DNA of 64,000 bases from Ditylenchus dipsaci. Taxonomy: Eukaryota; Nematoda; Chromadorea; Rhabditida; Anguinidae. The stretch lies in assembly GCA_004194705.1 (NCBI GenBank), contig SADC01001370.1, forward strand, positions 372,001 through 436,000, read 5' to 3'. Of this stretch, positions 23,513-36,140 are shown piece after piece. How positions within the stretch are numbered: the first letter of the stretch is position 1; each line of letters begins with the position of its first letter. Position numbers and translations under genes: made by a program. The notes under the pieces were generated by a model, which saw only the letters and a program-made list of their open reading frames with translations, made no database searches and was not told the origin of the DNA.

Positions 23513-23546
23513 CCCTCCCTTATTAAAGCGCCTGCCTACGAGTAGC

Positions 23547-23900
23547 TTACTGCTTCTTCGTAGGGTCAAAAATAAACCTTTCAGGAGGCTGGCGAATTCT
23601 ATTAGAAGTTCTAAGTGGGTTCTGTTGGGCTAATGGAGAAAAAGTAACTACGGGAGATTTGTTTCTTTGAGGCACTGCTTGGAGTTCTGGCGGAGCACTA
23701 TTCATTTGACCACAACCACCACCATTGCTGAACATTGGATCATTGAGAGAGAAGCGAGGACGGAGCTGGTTTCCATGACGAAGATGAAGACCACCAGCAT
23801 CTGACACCACCTTGTAGAGAGTATTGCCTATTTTTTCTTTGACCTCGCCCTTTTCCCAGGATGACTTCAGCCTTGGTACTTGCGGAAGTAGACTTCATCT
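23547..23900 (-). pseudogene. Gypsy-type pol remnant, integrase C-terminus
   Basis: The end of a retrotransposon polyprotein. The pattern of tLYKVVSDAGG followed by RHGNQLRPR is the C-terminal (GPY/F-like) part of Ty3/Gypsy integrases, and SNRIRQPPERF is a typical polyprotein tail. The upstream part is out of frame or interrupted by stops. Protease, reverse transcriptase and RNase H are absent. Followed by a purine tract and the LTR. Confidence 0.65.
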
Positions 23901-24429
23901 GAATTAAAGAAAACCGAGGGCGGGCGTTATGATGCCTAGTAGTATAGTATTACTATTTCTAGGACAGCCCATATTCCTCCTCCCAAATTAAAAAACCCCC
24001 TTTTTAAGGGCCTTTTTACATAAGAAGCGGGAAATTTGCCAATTTGGTGGCAAAAATGCAGAATTTTACCAATTTTGACAGCATCCCGTTTCAAAAATTC
24101 ACAGGACAAAAATTCCCCCGTTTTCAAACATAAATTATACCTCTTTTTATAGCCCTTTTTAACATAAAAATCGGCAAATTTTAAATTTGACAATAAAAAA
24201 TTCGAAATTATACCAAATTTCGACGAAAAATTTCGAAAAAATCAGGACAATAATCCACCCATTTTTAAATTTTAAAAATTTTTCAATTTTTAGCTACTAT
24301 TCGCACATTTTTCGCTAAAATTCGATATTGTAAGTTTTCACGTAAAACGACTCGAATTTCGACTGTTTTTCGCCTTGTGTTCCAAAACAAAAAAACAGTC
24401 GAAATTTGTGTACTGAAATTCGCATGTTT

Positions 24430-24525
24430 TCATCGAAAAAAAAAGAATGATATCATATGGTCTCGACACGATTATCAGTCTTTCGACTCAAAATCGACTT
24501 TGATATCATTCTTTTGTCCGAAATA
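24430..24525. repeat. Hairpin, AAGAATGATATCA arms
   Basis: AAAAGAATGATATCA near 24440 pairs with TGATATCATTCTTTT near 24500. The surrounding 23901-24630 is AT-rich with TTTCGA words and no gene. Confidence 0.5.
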
Positions 24526-24630
24526 TTAATTTATTATTTTTAGTGCGTTTCCGGGCCCTTATATGGTATATTTTTGTATTTTATTAAAAAAAATTAAAAA
24601 TTTAAATACTTATTAACTTGATATTTTTTA

Positions 24631-25965
24631 ACTGGTGGACAAAAAGTCCTTGGACAAAAGTTAGCCCTCTTGTAAATAAAACTTTTTATTGCACAAAACA
24701 AAACCGAATATATAGAAATTGCTGCATTTTTCTTCCTCTATCGATTGTATATAATTTTTAATTTTACTCATTGAAATGACCCCATCGGCAGCAATACATT
24801 TACGAAGGCGTTTGGGAAAGCTATCCATGCATTCTGGAACATTTCTTGAGGAATTTGGTCCCATTCTTCTACCAGTGAGGCCTTGAGGGAGGCAAATGGA
24901 ATTGTGTGGAGTTAGAACAGGCCTTGGATTGAAGGTATGGCCAGCCAAAGAAGTCCATCACATTCATTCGGGGGAGTGGAGGCCATTACCAATTGGGTTC
25001 CTCCAGTCTGGGTCACGGTAATTGCAATCAGCGAAGTTCTCACCAAATCCATGATTGGGTTTCATTGATGCCGGTGGAAGGCGCCCCAAATTTGTTGGAT
25101 AAAGTCCATCCTCTCCCATGTTCTCCTCCAGTCCAGGGGAGGACTTCTGTCTCAAGCATCTGCCGATATTCAGGACCGTTCACCTTCACTCCATTGGCAC
25201 AAAGATGAGTGGTGTTTTTGTCTCCAGGTGGCCCCTGCCCACACCATCACTTGCTTGGGTTCTGGGTTCGCTCCACAAATTGAGTTTAGGAGGGGTGGAT
25301 CCACGCTCCAGATTCTGCAAATGAGTAAAAGGTGATTGGAAAGCAGTCTGTCAATGAGAAAAGAAAAAGAGGCAGGAAAACCAACTGTCATTTTTAGGCA
25401 TTATGGGCCGTTCAATGTTGAACCACTTTTCATCTGTGAAGAGTATGTTGCGGTGGCGGTTGGCTTGCAAATCGCCGTAGGAGACTTTTGCATCGGTCCA
25501 GGCGCTTCTTCCTGGATCTTCCTCTTCAGAAATGGTCCCTCGGCGTCTTCTCGATTTCACTTGAAAATGGAATGAATCATGTTTTGGAACAGAAGATTGC
25601 GGATATTCCCAGCTTCCAATCGCCAGTTTCCTTTTTGAGTCGGACTTGCTATGGATATGACCTGCCTCATGTCCTTCCAGTAGGCAAATTTTGTCGGCGA
25701 TGAGCTGGATGTTCTCCTCTGTTGTTGCTGGTGCTGGGCGCCCACTTCTTGCCCTATCTTCATGGCTTCCAGCTCTTGCCATCGGGCAATTGCATATGAG
25801 ACTGTCTGTTAGGGGATGTGAGAGTGGTGGCCAATTCAGACTGCTTGTGTCCTGTTCAAATAGACGAATTATGGCTGGCTCGCACAATCCGACATTCTGA
25901 AAACAAATGAAATTAAACAAGCAAAAACATTTGAGGCCAGAAATAAATGAAACCAGTTGACACAA
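24631..25965 (-). pseudogene. Tc1/mariner-superfamily transposase, interrupted
   Basis: The left edge carries TGGACAAAAAGTCCTTGGAC, a plausible terminal repeat. On the minus strand, fragments in several frames read in order as a transposase: the helix-turn-helix region ending SGRPAPATTEENIQLIADKI, the first catalytic aspartate in NILFTDEKWF, QVMVWAGAT, and a C-terminal SFPKRLRKCIAADG. Frame changes separate the pieces, so the copy is probably dead, or the consensus is poor. A 17-base run of N follows immediately (25997-26013), so the right end may be missing from the assembly. Confidence 0.7.
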
Positions 25966-25996
25966 AAAAGTTTAAATAAGAAAAACAGCAAAAAGA

Positions 25997-26013
25997 NNNN
26001 NNNNNNNNNNNNN
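25997..26013. other. Assembly gap, 17 N
   Basis: Seventeen undetermined bases. The gap falls between the Tc1/mariner-type copy and the hAT remnant, so it may hide transposon ends. Confidence 1.
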
Positions 26014-26206
26014 TTTAAATATCAGATTGATAAAACAATTCAAAACCCTTAGCAATAACCAACTTGAAGTTCGTATCTGGTCAGTGTGTCTATCCTTTTT
26101 GTCGGCGATCGCTGCAACAGTTGTTCATTTCAAGAAGATTCCAGAACGAGATTGGGAAGCAGCGAGTTTTCGAGGGTGAGACAAGACCGGTCCCTGTTTT
26201 TTCTTT

Positions 26207-27440
26207 CAGCTCCTAATGATATATTTCAAAGAACGACAGGGATTGTAAAGTACCTGTAATTCGAGTGGTGATCTTCCGAAAATAATTGACTAGAACCATC
26301 ATTTTGGAGTAAGCTGCGTTCGGGTGACAAATTCTTGAACATGTCAACATTACCAACTGCAAAGTATGAGCGAAACATTTAAGGCGCAAAGGAAATGCAG
26401 ATCTGAAAATTTCTGTCTTTTTATGAAGAACTATAAAGCGACTAAACGTACTGGACAACCAAGTCAGCTTCTTGTAATTCTTCATCGCCATCCCCTCACC
26501 ATCGTAGAAGCTATAATTATCTTCAGTGTTGCTGGCTCCATCTGTCACAACTTTTGAACATGCTCTCTATCTCAAGGCCGAATTCTGACAGCATCACTTC
26601 TGTATCGATCCGTATAGTGACTCCAGTATGTGACCCTTTTATTTCGATAAGACCAAGAAAGATTCTCTGAAGAGTGCCCTCACTCTGGCAATAGTGGAAA
26701 GTGAATCCTTAAAATATCCTGTTACAAATATAAAAACAGCTTTTACGGTTACCCAGGTAAGAATGTTTCATTCCTTTATCGGTCCATATATCAGCAGTGA
26801 TAGATCCACGTTGAGGTACTTTTAGCAATTAGAGATTTTACTTTTGTTTTGACTTGCTCATAACGGCTATCAGTGATCTTTTTAAGACTTGCGAAGCTGC
26901 TTGCTATCTGTCAGGTAACGTAATTCAGCTTGTCTCGTGAATATTACAAAAAATTACCTCAACACTTGGTTTCAATTCATGAATGAAGTTACGCATTACA
27001 GGATTCGAAATAATTTATCGGAATAGATGGAACAGACAAGACTTCTGCAAAGGCGCTTGTAATTTTTCGATACCTAAGACAGGTGTGAAGAAGAAGACTT
27101 ACAAATGTAAAAACGAATATGAAACTAGCTTGTGACTGGCCCCTTCTTTGTTGCATCATCAGCCAAAATCTTCTTTGGAATTTGCATCTTGTCCCTGTGC
27201 ACAGTTTGCCAGTGCCTGTCGAGAACGTTCTTGTATGCAGATAGCTTCTGACATTCAAACGTTTACACAAGTTGACCTAATCAAAATCCACTAACCGTTG
27301 AACACTCTTTGCATTTCTAGTTGTATTGCCTTGGCTGTCATTTTTCTTCGATGAAGTTGTCCCATACAATGCTTCGCAAACGCTTCTTTGAGCTCTTATG
27401 GGTTTCTTGAACAGACAGTTGACTCACTTCGAAAGACATT
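26207..27440 (-). pseudogene. Decayed hAT transposase with BED-type zinc finger
   Basis: Read from 27440 downward: a segment with SKKRLRSIVWDNFIEE then GNTTRNAKCKEC in a shifted frame, resembling a BED zinc finger. Further fragments follow, and near 26548 TDGASN then LKCFAHTLQLVM, the conserved hAT block around the catalytic core. Frames change repeatedly and stops intervene. No intact terminal repeats were found. Confidence 0.65.
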
Positions 27441-27559
27441 TCTGAAAGCAAACAACAAATATTAGTGAGAAGTCAAAATACAACATTGCTGGCATTTTCA
27501 TAACGAAGTCGAAATACGAATCACTTTTAAGAAACAATGTGTAAGAGTAGCTAACCATA

Positions 27560-28083
27560 AGTCAACCTTATGTTAGTTAAGCAGTATGTTAGAATCAACA
27601 CTAGAACTAAACTAACAGTTCGATTTTAAACTAACAGTTAGTTTTGAGACTAACTATGTTAGTGTTAGGCTAACACTAACCTAACACTAACACTTTAACT
27701 ACCTAACACTAACACTTGAGACTAACCCTAACACTAACCCGCCATTTTAAACTAACCCTACCTAACATGTTAGTGTTAGTGTGGGTTAGTTTAAAGTGTT
27801 AGTGTAGAGTTAGTTAGTGTTAGCCTAACACTAACATTAGTGGTGTTTATGAAAACACTGCACAGGGCCACTAACAAGAAGATGTTGAACATAGTTTTGA
27901 ATACTGGGCCTACCGCATAAATAAACTCTAGTATGCATCAGTGTTTTCATAACTAACACTAACTCTTAACACTAACACTAACCTAACTGTTAGTTTAGCA
28001 AACTAACACCTGATTTTTTCTCGTTTTTGGTCAGGAAAACTGCGGAATTCTGCCATAAAAAATTAAGAGTTAGTGTTAGTTAT
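27560..28083. repeat. TTAGTGTTAG-based inverted array
   Basis: Copies of CTAACACTAAC and its inverse in two blocks (27560-27840 and 27950-28083) fold on each other. The phrase TTATGAAAACACTG marks the inner edge of both blocks, suggesting a foldback insertion split by the palindromic repeat family copy between them. Confidence 0.6.
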
Positions 28084-28084
28084 G

Positions 28085-28320
28085 AAAACACTGGTATGCA
28101 TGCTTTTTCATGCATCCAGAGTCACTTTCGAGTGATTTGTGTCTAAGGTATGTGGGTGTGCGCATCTCAACTCCAAGCCCCCAAGCCCCCGAAGAGGGCG
28201 CAGGGGGCTTGAGAGTTAGAGATGCGCGCACACACTTACCTTAGACGTGATTCCGAGAAGTACTCTTGACCATAAATGCATATAGAGTCTTTTTTTGCCA
28301 CGGCCAGTTGAAAAACATGG
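28085..28320. repeat. Palindromic repeat family (see 16597), copy 2
   Basis: GTCTAAGGTATGTGGGTGTG, a GCCCCCGAAGAGGGCGCAGGGGGC hairpin (two short halves around GAAGA), and CACTTACCTTAGACGTGATT. The part up to the GTATGCAT word lies at 27885-27945, separated by the TTAGTGTTAG array. Confidence 0.6.
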
Positions 28321-29468
28321 TGAGGCAGTCGAAGAATATAGATATTCAAATTTTATGATGTTCTGCCATAAAAGTGGCCCCCGTTTATTCCCTTCCCCTC
28401 CCAATACAGCCCCTTTCCCTTTTAAATTCGAAAGGCGCCATTTAAATTTTTTCAAATTTTGACTAAAAAAAAACATGATACCCCCCTGTGGTTTGAAAAA
28501 AAAAAATTTCTGAAACCAAAAAAACGCGGCTTTCTCATGAAATCGGGGTCGAGAAACACGAATATGAAGTTATCTCCTCCACCTGATCAGTCCCCGGGGG
28601 GGGGGGGGGGGATTCGTCACTGCAACCAACAAACTAAAAATATCGATTTATGATGGTCTGAAATATGCTCTGTTTTCACACGGTATATTGACCCTTCAGA
28701 GTCACTTTTTTTGGAGAAAAAGTGATAGGCTTTTGTTTTTCGTCGAATTCTACACCGGAATATACCAACCTGCCAATCGAAAAAATTTTATCCAAGTGGA
28801 CGACGCGGTTGCTGCTTCGAATCCACCCAGGTGCATACCTTATTTTTTACCATATTTTATATATAAAAAGACTAAGGTTTGACTTTTCAGGACGTTTGGG
28901 TGAATATATCCGTACGCTGGAGTTACCTGGATATCAACCTGTCTAGGTGGTACCCATCCAGGTTTGGGATCGGGTAGGTAAAATCGCACTTTGGCTTTTT
29001 TAAAGGACCATACTTGTTGATGCAAATATACAAATATAGCAAATATTTCCTGCAAATAGTTACAAAATCTCATCCCTGAATGTGACTACAAATTGAATTT
29101 AAAAATGTCCGTGTTTTTTGACTAGCCCTATAGTCCTTGATCTGGAGATTTTCACAACCCGGCAGATTTTCTACTTTTTGACTAAATTTAAAAACTGGGC
29201 AAATTTCAAAAAAACTGGGCAATTTTTTCCAAAACTACTCATTCACGCATCGTTTCAAAACTAATCAGTGAAAAAAAATAAACATCATGTAGTGCGAGAT
29301 TTTAAATTTGGAAATCATACAGTTGTGGGGCGTAACTAAAAAATTGGAATCACAAACACCAATAAATAGAGAGAAGACAGTATTGACTATACTCAAAATT
29401 ATTTTAGCGTTAATAGAACAATTATTCGAGATGCGAATCGCATCATGCGGTTAGCCGTGGCTTTTCAT

Positions 29469-29572
29469 AGTAGTGCGGGCGGTTTTGCGGGTGCGGGCTT
29501 TCAAAATGTACGGTGCGGTGTTACGGTTTTAACCGCGTTTAAGCGCACCGCACTTGCAACACTACAAATCAG
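29469..29572. mobile_element. Short hAT-like MITE
   Basis: Begins TAGTGCGGGCGGTTTTGCGG and ends CCGCACTTGCAACACTA, which resembles hAT ends. GCGGT words repeat inside. The rest of 28321-30006 is AT-rich and holds fragments of the palindrome seen at 35036-36535 (28380-28620), but no gene. Confidence 0.45.
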
Positions 29573-30006
29573 GGCTCTACTCAGCAATTAATGATTTAAA
29601 GCCACTTATTTGATAACCCACAACAGCAAACTTTGAGTATGATAATCCGTTTATGATCTTCTTCGACTGCTCCATTCAATTATCTTCTTACAAAAACACT
29701 AAATCCTTTGCAAGTCAAGAGGAAAATTGATAAGATATGGTAATTGCTTTGCCAAACTTGTCAACCTGAGCGATTCTCTGCGCTTGGCTCTGAGATTCGG
29801 ATCGAAAGGATCGAAAATTTTGAGGCCAGGAGCCAAGCGCAGGAGCAGAAATGTTTAAGCCCAGCACTGTTTGGAACATAAGTGAAGTTTTTTTGCCGCC
29901 CAAAATAAAAAGAGAACTTAATTTAATACCACCCCACATTTTAAGAAAAACCCCGAATAGGCTTTATTCATATCACATATCAAAAAAAATTCGTAAATTA
30001 GCGATT

Positions 30007-33000
30007 CTATTTAAACTTGGCATTCAACAACTGTGGAGCGGAAACACGGACTTTTCCAGGTAGATTCTGAGCCACATGATCATCCATCGTCAAACTCTTG
30101 ATGAGTACCCGTTCCGCTTGAGTGATCGTCTTGTCACGCTAAAATATATTTCCTTCAAAACTTCTCTAACTACCTCAACGACACTTACGAGAAAAAGTGC
30201 TAAGGCCATCTTTACGGCTTTTCCACGCTTTCCGGTTCCCGGGGTTACTTTGACCTAAAAACAGAGTATGAACTCATTAATCACATTTCAAAAACTTCCC
30301 TACCTTGTACTTAAACTTTTGCATAGAAAGAATAAGGAGCACAGACTGGGACGGAAAACAATATACCATCATCCATTGCAGGTGAGCACGTTAAGGAATT
30401 AACAATGGGCTGCTCATCCTGGACATTCTCAGGCAGTTGCTCTTCTTCCACTTCGCCCTCATCTGCTTGGTTTTCATGCTGCTCTCCTTTACGGATAGTC
30501 TCAATCACTTTTACGTCCTTCTTTTCGATTGGAGGATAAATACTAGCTGACTTGCCTTTCAACACATCTTTATTCTTAGGTTCTGAAAAAGAGCGGTTTC
30601 TAAGACAATTAGTGTGCGAAAAATCTACCTCCCACAGATCCTAACAGGCCCATTCGATTTTTCTCTCCTCTTCATCCTGATCTTTATATTTCTTGCGAAT
30701 CTTATCTAGTTTGTGCTTCTGTCTCTTATTCATCGGCTTGATAGCTTTGATTTCTGCATAGTTCAAAAATTACTTTGGCCATTCTCGCTAATAAAAACTC
30801 ACGTTCTTCGGCAGCCAAAGCATCAGCAGCATTTCTCTCCTCCAGGTACTTGTCGGTCTCGGTCTTATACGTCTTATTTGAGGAAGGAGCCAAATGTATC
30901 ACCGAAAATTCCTCGTCAGCCTCCACAGATTCAGCCAAGTGCATCGATTTAAATCCACCTAAAATACAGCAGCCTAATTTCTACCATACTAATTCAAACG
31001 TACTTGTACATCGGGAAATTCAGGGTTTCGTTCACATCAACATTATTCACGGCTTCAGTTTCACTCTCTGATTCACTTCCAGCTGATTCATCTTCCAGTG
31101 AAACATCATCGTTTTCTTTTACCAGCTCATCATCGACGATGCTGCTCGGTGCATTTAATAATTGCTGGAGCCAATCTTCAGCCTGTTAAGTTCAACCTGC
31201 TGTTTTTCGATTGTCTCATCATCCAACTTAAACATGAGGCCAAAGCCCAGCTGCAGTTGACACGAAGGCAAAAAGTTTCTCTTGCCGCGAATCATGAAAC
31301 TCCCACTTGGCAAGAATTCTCCTGTTTGAGCAGTGCGGGAAACCTACAACGCTAATTTTTTCATAACCGACTAAGCTTATTTGAATCTACCTGATCATGC
31401 CGCACCCACCACGCATTGATCACCACTTTGGCTTCCCAAGCTGTCGAGAAACAGATTGCCATTGTACCAGCTTCATTCAAAGTCTTAGGCGAGGAATCTC
31501 ACCAAGAATTCGACTTCTGTTCGGATAACGACCTAAAGCTGATGAGTAATCAAAGGGATTTCAGAGTAAAAATGCAGCACATACAGATGAGGCACCAGCA
31601 ATTTCAGCATGCACTAAAATCGATATAAAGTGATAAGAGTCAAATACTAGGTATATTTGTATCGAAGATTTGGGACGACTTAAGATACAGTCGAGTCTCA
31701 ATTTAACGACGTGATAAAAGAATGTTGAAAAAAGCCGACAATCCTCACTCCCGCCATATAAGGATCGTGAGAGAGATTGTAGACTTTTTTCAACTTTTCT
31801 AATTCACAATGATTTCATTAGTGGCTCACTTGGTAGCCCTAAATCTCAACTACGAGATGACATCAAAAAATTACTTTGGAAAATCTGAAAAAAGTTATGG
31901 CCATTCCCGAGTGAGGATTGTTGAATATACAGTCCACCATAGTGCAGAAGGCCTAAAGGACCATGAAAATTGATAAGTACAGCAATTTTCGAAATTCTAA
32001 TTCGCGCTGGACCAACCTAATTCGGTCAGTAATGTTTTGAATTTTTTTCGTGTGCATTTTCAATTTCAGTTTTACGTATTTAACAATATAGAACACTTTT
32101 TACCAATGGAAAGCTGAAGAGGAACGAAAGTAGCTCAACTCGTCTTATCTGGCAATGTCAAGCAACGTTGGACTCGAATAGTGGATGGTTAAAGTTTAGA
32201 GGCGAAAAATAAATGATTTGAAAACATTATTGGCAAAATTAGGTTGGTCTTGCACGAATTCGAATTTTGCAAATTGCTGCGCTTATCAAGTTGCCTGGTG
32301 CTTTACATGCCACTTTTCGAGAAAATTATATTAAATTATACGCGTTTTTTTCACAGGCTTATTCCTTTTTTTGCAAATCAGAGATGGCGACCCTGACCAT
32401 TGTAAGCACCACAATAATTTCGAAATTTTCGATGAGTCGAAACCCTACTATTGTTAAACAGTTGTAAAGCTTGCGGCGCGATTATCGCGTCTCATAGGTT
32501 GGTTTGAATGCCGTGAGGCGCGAATCTTACAGTGCATGAAAATAGGTGCCTGAAGTTTAGACGTTGCACAGAATTACAGCACTCTTCTTAATACACGTAT
32601 TAAATTACATAAACAGTACCATAGATGTCTCCGGACGTAAATAGCGTTTCACGAGCATCTCATTTTGTTGAGAATCTCGACCTGCCACCACAAGATAAGA
32701 ATCCGAGCTTATGAACCAATAGAACTTTTCAAACCAGAATGTTCGACGAGTCCTAATCACATTGGAAGACTTATTTTTAACCTGAAATATATCGGCATAA
32801 ATCATCTGTTCATGACTGTAAGAAAGAAATTACCTGATCAACACTGTTTTGGATTTTTTGTTGAGCTGACTTGAGTGCCTTATTGGATGCTGACAAGGTT
32901 TTCTGCTGTTTTACGGAAGCTGACTTCTTGTCCCCGAAGTATTTGCGCACATTCTGATCAGCTGTCAATCCAATATCAATGTCGACGTTCATTGGCTCCT

Positions 33001-34993
33001 CATCTTCTTCATATGGATTGTTCAGTCGCATGGTGATGGAATTTGTAGTGAAGTTGAGTTTTACTATTGCTTTTGCTGCTTCGACCTCCTTGGCGGCTAC
33101 CTGCTCCAACCAATTGCTCACTTCATCCCAGCTCATTTTGTTCGCCAGCGCTGTTCTGAAAAGACATTGTGATAATTTCCTGAAGAACTAATGTCTAGAT
33201 AAGTTAAGCACTGATGGAATCATTACTCATATTTCGACCCAATCATTGCAAGCAAGCATTAAGCATTGTAGCAAACAAACATAATGTTGAAAGCGTAAGC
33301 ACAACAAAAAGTACCTGGTCAACAATAAACCTTGTTCCACCAATTCTCTGTTGTACTGCACATATTCACCGCGTCTTTCCTGAATCAGTTGGACATCTTC
33401 GAGAGCCTTGACACGATGCTCATGATCTTTTCTGATGTTATCTAGCTTTTTGGCTGCTTCTTTCTCTACACTGGACACTTTTTGTTCAGCCTTTTGAGCG
33501 TCGATCGAGGAGCTGAAAAATTGTGCATGTGATCTCAGGTAATTAATGAGTGCACTGGAAAACTAACTAGAATTTGTCAACGGCATCACTAAAGCTCGGC
33601 AACTCTATAACCTGGAACTTGCTTCCAGCCTGGCGAAATTGAACAAAATCAACTGGGTAATATTCCTTAAGAATGCCTACAGATAAGAAGACTAAGGGGA
33701 GGTCATAAACGCAAAACCTGATATGACTCCATGCACTTCCCATCATCACGGGTGGCCGATGTATAAGCAATGTAACCGGCGCATGGCTTCTCATTTACGG
33801 AACGTGTGACTGAATCAGCAAGCATCAGCGCTTGGTGAACCAGTTGAACGTCCTGTTCTTTGCCACACACATGCACTCCGATCTGCAAAATAAACATGAT
33901 TAAAATAAATTTAAAAAATTGAGTGCGCCAACAACAAACTTGAGCATTTGAAGGAAGCCAACACTGATTAAAGCATGGTCTAACAAAAGCGAAGTGAAGG
34001 GTGCATGACGGACAAGCGCTTTCTTCAAAACGTCTCCCTTCTTCCCATTCTCAAGAAACAGCCTGGAAACAGTTTATTTTTTGCATAAAACAAAAATGGT
34101 GACACACGACTATGAGTTTTTGGGTAATCGATTATTCTTTTCAGTTTGAAAATTGACCCTCAAAATATTATGCAAAGTTTCTATAAGTTAACATTTGAAG
34201 AGGAGCCATCGGATCCACTTAAACCATAAACAATCTGAGAAACTCGGAGAAAGCATTTTTGGCTTCTTGAAGCAGCGAATTTTTTTTATGAAAACTGAGT
34301 AAGGGGGCAAGCTAAGAAGACCGAAAAATTATTACCGAATATTGTCCAGGGAAGGCAGGTAGTTTTCCTGTCTAGCATTTCCAGCGGGTATCTAAATGTG
34401 GGTTAATTTTTCTAACTATCAGCAGAATCCGTCAAGCCCACCTCTCCCTTACAGAAAATTTGACATCAGTATCAGCATCTGTTCTCGGGCGAAGGATGTT
34501 AAGAATGATGTAGTTATTGTCGGTAAGCACCACATTCCCACGGTCATATAGCTCGACTATTACATGGCAGCATCTGTCTTCCTCGCCAAATTCCAAGTCG
34601 ATGATTCTGTCCATTCCCACCTGAATTGCTCATTTTCTCTCACTTTCTGGTAAGAATGACAAAAATCACCTGTGAAACACCAGTGAGCCTCTTCTGATTG
34701 ATGTGTTTGCGGAATTTCATACTGAAGCCAGATGGGAACATGGACTTCGGCCAGTCATAATTTGTTCGGTGGATGCGAATGCCTGATTCGAAGAGAATAA
34801 ATGCCTTTCATTTGGTCTAAAATGAGAAATGATTTCACGTACCAATCAAACCAGAATACCCAACTTACTTCTGAAGCTTGACAATGTAGGTCTTAGAATT
34901 AATATCATACACGTTGACGACTCGCATTGAAATAAGAGCTCGCAGATCATGGATGACTGCGCAGAGATCAACCGTTGAAAATTTTGACTTCAT
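30007..34993 (-). CDS. NEMF: NEMF / Rqc2, ribosome-associated quality control factor
   Basis: Binds stalled 60S-peptidyl-tRNA complexes with Listerin and directs C-terminal tailing of the nascent chain. About fifteen exons. The N-terminal NFACT-N domain begins [20 protein letters not shown] and has [11 protein letters not shown] and [14 protein letters not shown]. The coiled-coil region includes [19 protein letters not shown]. The NFACT-R domain has [51 protein letters not shown] and [13 protein letters not shown]. An acidic stretch and the NFACT-C end with [11 protein letters not shown] and [12 protein letters not shown] follow before the stop. The intron from about 32617 to 31622 is the largest. 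At least five single-base frame changes relative to the family occur, several at homopolymers (near 34806, 32627, 31510, 31174 and 30650). I take these as consensus errors because all domains and splice sites are otherwise intact. Confidence 0.9.
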
Positions 34994-35399
34994 TTTGATA
35001 TGGTTCGCCTACAAAATTTAACGGCTTGACTTTACTTGACACCCCCCACCCCCACGGCTGACCCACTTTTGATGACAATTTTGAAAACCGATTGCATATT
35101 CGTGTTTCTCGACCCCGATATAGGCGCGAATTTACCAATCGTTTCCGGTAAAGTGAAAAAAATTTTTCAAACCACGGGGGGGGGTATCATGGATTTTAGT
35201 CAAAATTTGAAAAATTTGAATTCGCGCCTTTTGAATTTAAAAGGATTAAGGGCTGTATAGGGAGGGGAAGGGAATAAAACAGGGCCACTAATCACTCACA
35301 CAAGGGGCCATTTAGCAAAAAAATGTTAACGGTGAATTTTGCCGATATACTGGGTTAAACCGCGGATAAAAACGCACTTTGTGCGGTTTACATGCGTGC

Positions 35400-35580
35400 C
35401 AGAGTCTATCATTTTTTGATCGAGTTTGTCATGTCTAAGGTATGTGTGTGTGCGCATCTCAACTCTCAAGCCCCCAAGCCCCCTGCGCCCCGAAGGGGCG
35501 CAGGGGGCTTGAGAGTTAGAGATGCGCGCACTCACTTACCTTAGACATGATTCCGAGAAGTACTCTTGATCATGAAATGC
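35400..35580. repeat. Palindromic repeat family (see 16597), copy 3
   Basis: The cleanest copy. GTCTAAGGTATGTGTGTGTG, then AAGCCCCCTGCGCC and its inverse around CGAAGG, then CACTTACCTTAGACATGA. The right flank of this copy continues at 36184 after the direct-repeat element, showing that the latter inserted into it. Confidence 0.7.
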
Positions 35581-35611
35581 ATAGAAAAGTTTAGGAAGGA
35601 AGAGGCAAAAT

Positions 35612-35686
35612 GGTGGTGGCAGGAATCGAACCTGCAGCTTTCAGTTTGCCGGGCTGATGTGCTACCATTACACTACACCGCCACCT
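35612..35686 (-). tRNA. tRNA-like sequence inside direct repeat 1
   Basis: Reads GGTGGCG, an A-box-like TAGTGTAATGGTAGC, and a perfect T arm GCAGGTTCGATTCCTGC (B box). The anticodon stem-loop is irregular: TCAGC faces ACTGA across CCGGCAA, and position 33 is C instead of T. The acceptor pairs six of seven. I regard it as a tRNA-derived module rather than a working tRNA. Confidence 0.5.
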
Positions 35687-36065
35687 CTTCCTTCTTTTCC
35701 TAGGGGCTTATGTATATCTGCTCTCTTTACACCTCCCCCTATTTTTCCCAGACTGTCCTCAGTCTGCTATCATCTCTCTGGTTTTCTATGAGCTACCATC
35801 AACTCTCTGGTTTCTATGAGCTTACCATCAACTCTCTGGTTTTCTATGAGCTAACCATCAACTCTCTTCTGCTGCGAAACATCTCGCAGGCTCTGCTGCG
35901 GAACACCTCGCAGGCAAAGGGACTGACCTAGACAGAGCAGATAACTACAGAGACCCCATGTGGACCCCAGAGATCATAGGACTGTATGTTGTGAACTTTG
36001 TTCACCATCCTCCCTTTGGATGAACCACTCACTGCTACCAGAAAAGTTTAGAAGGAAGAGGCAAA

Positions 36066-36140
36066 ATGGTGGCAGGAATCGAACCTGCAGCTTTCAGTTT
36101 GCCGGGCTGATGTGCTACCATTACACTACACCGCCACCTC
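36066..36140 (-). tRNA. tRNA-like sequence inside direct repeat 2
   Basis: Same as the copy at 35612-35686 but lacking three bases of the 3' acceptor strand, so acceptor pairing is worse. A and B boxes are unchanged. Confidence 0.45.

Noticed and set aside
31160..31530. Apparent 14- and 19-nt GT-AG introns in NEMF that would restore the frame
   Set aside because: Other introns here are 45 bp or more, and the frame can also be restored by one or two extra bases; the interrupted sequence itself then reads like family sequence. Consensus error is simpler.
35612..35686. Functional tRNA gene
   Set aside because: Anticodon loop lacks T33 and has a mismatch, and the sequence is part of a direct terminal repeat duplicated at 36066.
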